Source: an uncultured Lachnospiraceae bacterium (GTDB lineage Bacteria; Bacillota; Clostridia; Lachnospirales; Lachnospiraceae). Taken from it: DNA of 8,464 bases. The stretch lies in contig CADCQV010000262.1 in NCBI GenBank assembly GCA_902803625.1, positions 1 to 8,464 on the forward strand, read 5' to 3'. The translations under genes and the position numbers were made by a program. Shown here piece after piece: positions 5,766 to 8,464 of this stretch (its first letter is position 1; the number at the start of each line of letters is the position of its first letter). The notes below the pieces were generated by a model. That model made no database searches. It had not been told where the DNA came from and worked only from the letters and a program-made list of their open reading frames with translations.

Positions 5766-7813
5766 GATCTGTCACCTCCCCTGCCTGCGCCTTCTCCGTT
5801 CATTACACGCAGCATAACTCTTTCAAAATCGGCTGTATTGATGGGTTTCGCGATAAATCCGTCAAAGCCCACCTTGATAAACATTTCCCTGGCTCCGGAC
5901 ACGGCATTGGCCGTAAGGGCAACTATGACTATGTCCTTACCCATATCGCCGGCCACTTCCTTTATCCTCTTCATGGCTTCAACACCGTCCATCTCAGGCA
6001 TCATATGATCCATAAAAACGATATCATAATCATTGTCCCGGAATTTCCTTAAAGCGTCTTTTCCGCTGTCTGCCGTATCAACCACCATCTCGTAATCCCT
6101 GAAGAGGCATGAAGCCACAACAAGGTTCATCGGCTCATCATCTACTACAAGGGCGCGCACTCCCTTAAATACCGGTCTAGCGGACTCATTTGGGATATCC
6201 ACCTCCGCCGCATCCCGTCCCTCATTAAGGACCTTCATTATGGAGTAGGCATAGATCGGCTTCGGCATCAGTATTATCCTGCTGTTATCCGGAAGAGTGA
6301 ACTCCGGATCAGCAGATACGGCGATCACTATATCCTCCTTAGCCAGTTCTTCGAAATAGCCGCTGTTTTCCTCGTATTCCTCCTGCCCCATAAATATATA
6401 TCCCGCATTCACTTTTTCCTTCAGGCGCTCCACCTCATACACTGTCTCGGCTGAATACAGAGGGACCCGCATCTTTAGCGCAAAATTGGTGGCCATGTTC
6501 CGGTAGAAATCACGGAGCATCGGGATCCTGTATTTATCCGGTCTCACATGGTACAGAACAGATTCGGAAAAATCTTCGTTCAGCCTGAGGCAGGGCAAAG
6601 GATCCACCACCTTCTGGGGTATGGTGACCCTGACGGTGGTTCCTTTATTCTTTTCGCTCTCTATCTTTACAAAGCCCCCCATCCTGTGGGAAAAGCCGTA
6701 AACTATGTAAAGCCCGCGCCCGATACCTCCCGAGCTCCGGTTTCTCTTCTTATTTGCCTGGAACATTCCCTCGCTTACGGAATGAATGGCATTTCTGTCC
6801 ATTCCGATACCGGTGTCCGTAACCTCTATGCACAGATTCACTCCGTAACCCATACTCTGGCTACTGAGCTTTACGTATATGCCGCCCTCCCTTGTGAATT
6901 TGATGGCATTATCCAGAAGGTGCCTGAAAATTTTGTGCAGCTTCCTGATATCACCCCTCATCATATTCGGGGTATCCGGATCAAGATCCACCACCATATC
7001 AAGACTACGGCTGCCGTCGCTCATCCGGAATGAAGTCACCACATCATTTATAAGGGACGTGCTCATATAATCGTCTTCCTCAAGGAAAACATTCTGTCTC
7101 TTGCACTCCGTATAATCCTGGATATCTTCGATCTGATAGGCGAGCCTCACTCCGGCGTTCTTTATTGAATCCGCCTCAGACCCGACCCCTTTTTTCATAA
7201 GGAGATCCGACATGCCGTTTACCACATTTACCGGGGTCCTGAGCTCATGTGAGATATTGGACAGAAAGTCCTCCATGCTGTTTTCATTTATCTCGATCAG
7301 CTTCTCACGTTTCTTCTTATCCTCCTCCTCATAGGATCTTTCAGAAATAGCTCTCACATTTACGAAATACACAAGTATTACGATGACGATGTGTAGTAAT
7401 ATCCTTGAAATATTCAGTTTATCGTATACTATGGGATTTCCCCCGGGTAGGTTTATGAAATGCATGAACAATATGACAAAATATTCAAAAAGCAGGATAT
7501 TCATCATATAGACACGGTTTAATACAGAGAAGATTGACATCACAAGGATCATAACTATTCCAGTGTCAAAAAAGCTGGTCCTGTGAACACCGTGAAAAAA
7601 AACCAGAAGGGATGCAAATCCCAAATAGATTATTTCCCTGACAAAGTCGTCGACCCTGTCCGTAAGGCTCGCTCCCCATATTGCAAAAAGCCCGGCAATG
7701 ACAACCACCGGGATCCAGAATTCCCATCCCAGCAGCAGATTCTCAAATATCAGTCCGGCGGCAGCCAAAGTAGTGATAAAAACTAGAAACTTCCCGTTCT
7801 TATTCTGGGTCAT
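5762..7813 (-). CDS. Membrane hybrid histidine kinase with degenerate plus intact receiver (683 aa)
   Basis: The N-terminus has about six membrane helices (between 9 and 153) with short loops, so any signal is likely sensed within the membrane. A charged helix (158-180) leads to HisKA with SNISHELRTPVN (phospho-His H189). HATPase_c has HLLDNAIKFT (298-307), DTGIGM (333-338) and GIGRGL (363-368); the first Asn of the usual N-box is His298, but the second (N302) is kept. Residues about 415-530 look like a receiver that lost its phospho-acceptor (FMGQ at 474-477 where FMDH is expected) yet keeps a KP motif (518-519). The C-terminal receiver is intact: D558/D559, D602 in FMDHMMPEMDG, T634, K656. 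It should phosphorylate its own D602. With no Hpt of its own, it probably relays through the Hpt of the next gene. It starts 17 bases after the upstream regulator and overlaps the next gene by 4 bases. Signal unknown. Confidence 0.95.
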   Translation of the reverse strand: MTQNKNGKFLVFITTLAAAGLIFENLLLGWEFWIPVVVIAGLFAIWGASLTDRVDDFVREIIYLGFASLLVFFHGVHRTSFFDTGIVMILVMSIFSVLNRVYMMNILLFEYFVILFMHFINLPGGNPIVYDKLNISRILLHIVIVILVYFVNVRAISERSYEEEDKKKREKLIEINENSMEDFLSNISHELRTPVNVVNGMSDLLMKKGVGSEADSIKNAGVRLAYQIEDIQDYTECKRQNVFLEEDDYMSTSLINDVVTSFRMSDGSRSLDMVVDLDPDTPNMMRGDIRKLHKIFRHLLDNAIKFTREGGIYVKLSSQSMGYGVNLCIEVTDTGIGMDRNAIHSVSEGMFQANKKRNRSSGGIGRGLYIVYGFSHRMGGFVKIESEKNKGTTVRVTIPQKVVDPLPCLRLNEDFSESVLYHVRPDKYRIPMLRDFYRNMATNFALKMRVPLYSAETVYEVERLKEKVNAGYIFMGQEEYEENSGYFEELAKEDIVIAVSADPEFTLPDNSRIILMPKPIYAYSIMKVLNEGRDAAEVDIPNESARPVFKGVRALVVDDEPMNLVVASCLFRDYEMVVDTADSGKDALRKFRDNDYDIVFMDHMMPEMDGVEAMKRIKEVAGDMGKDIVIVALTANAVSGAREMFIKVGFDGFIAKPINTADFERVMLRVMNGEGAGRGGDRS
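5766..5779 (-). promoter_or_regulatory. Ribosome binding site and ATGA coupling junction between the two hybrid kinases
   Basis: The minus strand carries GGAGGTGA (5779-5772), an 8-base match to the 16S anti-Shine-Dalgarno, 6 bases before the ATG of the DegV kinase. That ATG shares bases with the TGA of the upstream kinase (ATGA, 5765-5762). The site lies inside the last codons of the first kinase. The junction indicates translational coupling and roughly matched synthesis of the two kinases. Confidence 0.85.
6224..6571 (-). other. Degenerate (pseudo) receiver domain in the 683-aa kinase
   Basis: Residues about 415-530 lie between the ATPase domain and the true receiver. Secondary-structure rhythm and a terminal RIILMPKPIYAYSIMKVL segment match a receiver fold. 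The acidic pair is absent from the first strand, and the phospho-acceptor position in GYIFMGQEE is Gly rather than Asp. It cannot take phosphate in the usual way. Such inactive receivers often serve as dimerisation or docking modules. Confidence 0.7.
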
Positions 7814-7830
7814 ATCGATCCTTTTCCTTT

Positions 7831-8464
7831 TCAGCCGAGTTTATTTTTAAGGTATGTGAGAAGATTGTCTCTTGTTGTGGATTTCAAAATATATCCTGCC
7901 GGACGCAGGGCCATGACCCGTTCAACCCCTTCCTTGGTGCCGACTCCCGTCAGAAAGACCACCGGGATATCCCTTGTGGCATTTTCCTGCCTCAGCCTCT
8001 GCAGAACCTGAGGGCCGTCCACCACAGGCATGTCGTAATCGAGAAGTATAAGATCCACAGGATTCTTCAGCAGAAATGTAATGGCCTGCATGCCGGCGGT
8101 AACGATATCAACTTTGTAGAACTCCTTGATCCACTCCCTTACCATTCTGGCATAGGAGGGGTCATCATCCACTACCAGTATCCTCTTCCTTCCGCCAACG
8201 GTCTTTCCCTCCAGTACATTTTCCACGGACTCAAAAAGGGTATCATTGTCAACCGGCCGGTCCAGCCAGCAGAAATCGTCAATATCGGACAAATCTCTGG
8301 ACAGCTCGACGTGATTCTTTCTTTCTCCCAGGATGATCGCAGGCTTTTTACCTTTTTTTATACCTGCGCACACCTCCCCGAGAAGCTTCTGCTTCACCTT
8401 ATCCTCCGTGATATCTGCCGGAAGATATACAATGAAAAGATCCGTGCCCTCTATTTGATCTTTG
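7831..8464 (-). CDS. Response regulator with N-terminal receiver-like and C-terminal receiver domains (5' end beyond window)
   Basis: The frame is open to the window edge and ends with TGA at 7833-7831, giving 210 visible residues. A GTG at 8397 could be taken as a start, but the upstream frame encodes TDLFIVYLPADITEDK, which reads as a receiver core strand, so the gene very likely begins outside the window. The first visible part (8464 to about 8205) looks like the second half of a receiver-like domain, ending DFCWLDRPVDNDTLFESV. The C-terminal receiver (about 8190 to 7834) is complete: ILVVDDDPSY with the acidic pair, phospho-acceptor Asp in LILLDYDMP (codon 8040-8038), a Thr in FLTG (codon 7950-7948) and a Lys in YILKS (codon 7884-7882), where Ser replaces the usual Pro. 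There is no C-terminal DNA-binding or enzymatic output. It is the first gene seen in the operon and the natural phosphate acceptor for the Hpt domain downstream. Confidence 0.9.
   Translation of the reverse strand, partial: KDQIEGTDLFIVYLPADITEDKVKQKLLGEVCAGIKKGKKPAIILGERKNHVELSRDLSDIDDFCWLDRPVDNDTLFESVENVLEGKTVGGRKRILVVDDDPSYARMVREWIKEFYKVDIVTAGMQAITFLLKNPVDLILLDYDMPVVDGPQVLQRLRQENATRDIPVVFLTGVGTKEGVERVMALRPAGYILKSTTRDNLLTYLKNKLG

Noticed and set aside
6548..7033. Plus-strand open frame of 161 codons opposite the first kinase
   Set aside because: It is antisense to the ATPase domain of the 683-aa kinase, with no recognisable motifs or initiation signal.
8395..8397. GTG as the true start of the response regulator
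   Set aside because: The frame stays open upstream to the window edge and encodes a plausible receiver core strand (DLFIVYLP). No good ribosome site is at the right distance, so the gene most likely begins outside the window.

Overview
The window comes from a Gram-positive, Clostridia-like bacterium, most likely a member of the Lachnospiraceae. This rests on strong AGGAGG-type ribosome sites, mid-range GC, frequent AGG/AGA/ATA codons, and the style of the hybrid kinases (multi-pass membrane N-terminus, receiver in cis, DegV fusion). The genus cannot be fixed from the sequence. No rRNA, tRNA, CRISPR, insertion sequence or terminator is visible, and coding density is close to 100%.

All six genes lie on the minus strand, so transcription runs from position 8464 down to 1. 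In that order they are: (1) a response regulator with two receiver-like halves, cut at its 5' end by the window edge (7831-8464); (2) a membrane histidine kinase with a degenerate and then an intact receiver (5762-7813); (3) a 1169-residue membrane histidine kinase with receiver, DegV (fatty-acid-binding fold), acidic linker and Hpt domains (2256-5765); (4) a 74-residue protein of unknown function (2020-2244); (5) a soluble protein of about 321 residues that looks FIST-related (1041-2006); (6) the first 345 residues of an AGCS-family Na+/alanine-glycine symporter, cut at its 3' end (1-1035). Gaps are 17, -4, 11, 13 (7 if the upstream ATG is used) and 5 bases. Three ribosome sites overlap or abut the preceding stop codon, which strongly suggests one translationally coupled operon.

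The first three genes contain every part of a His-Asp-His-Asp phosphorelay: two kinase cores, two intact kinase-attached receivers, one Hpt domain and a stand-alone receiver protein. The unusual element is a whole DegV domain between receiver and Hpt in the large kinase. It suggests that a bound lipid or similar ligand gates the relay. The last three genes (small unknown, FIST-like, amino-acid symporter) may be accessory sensors, partners or the physiological target. That functional link is inferred from gene order only. No DNA-binding output domain is visible, so the output of the relay is unknown.
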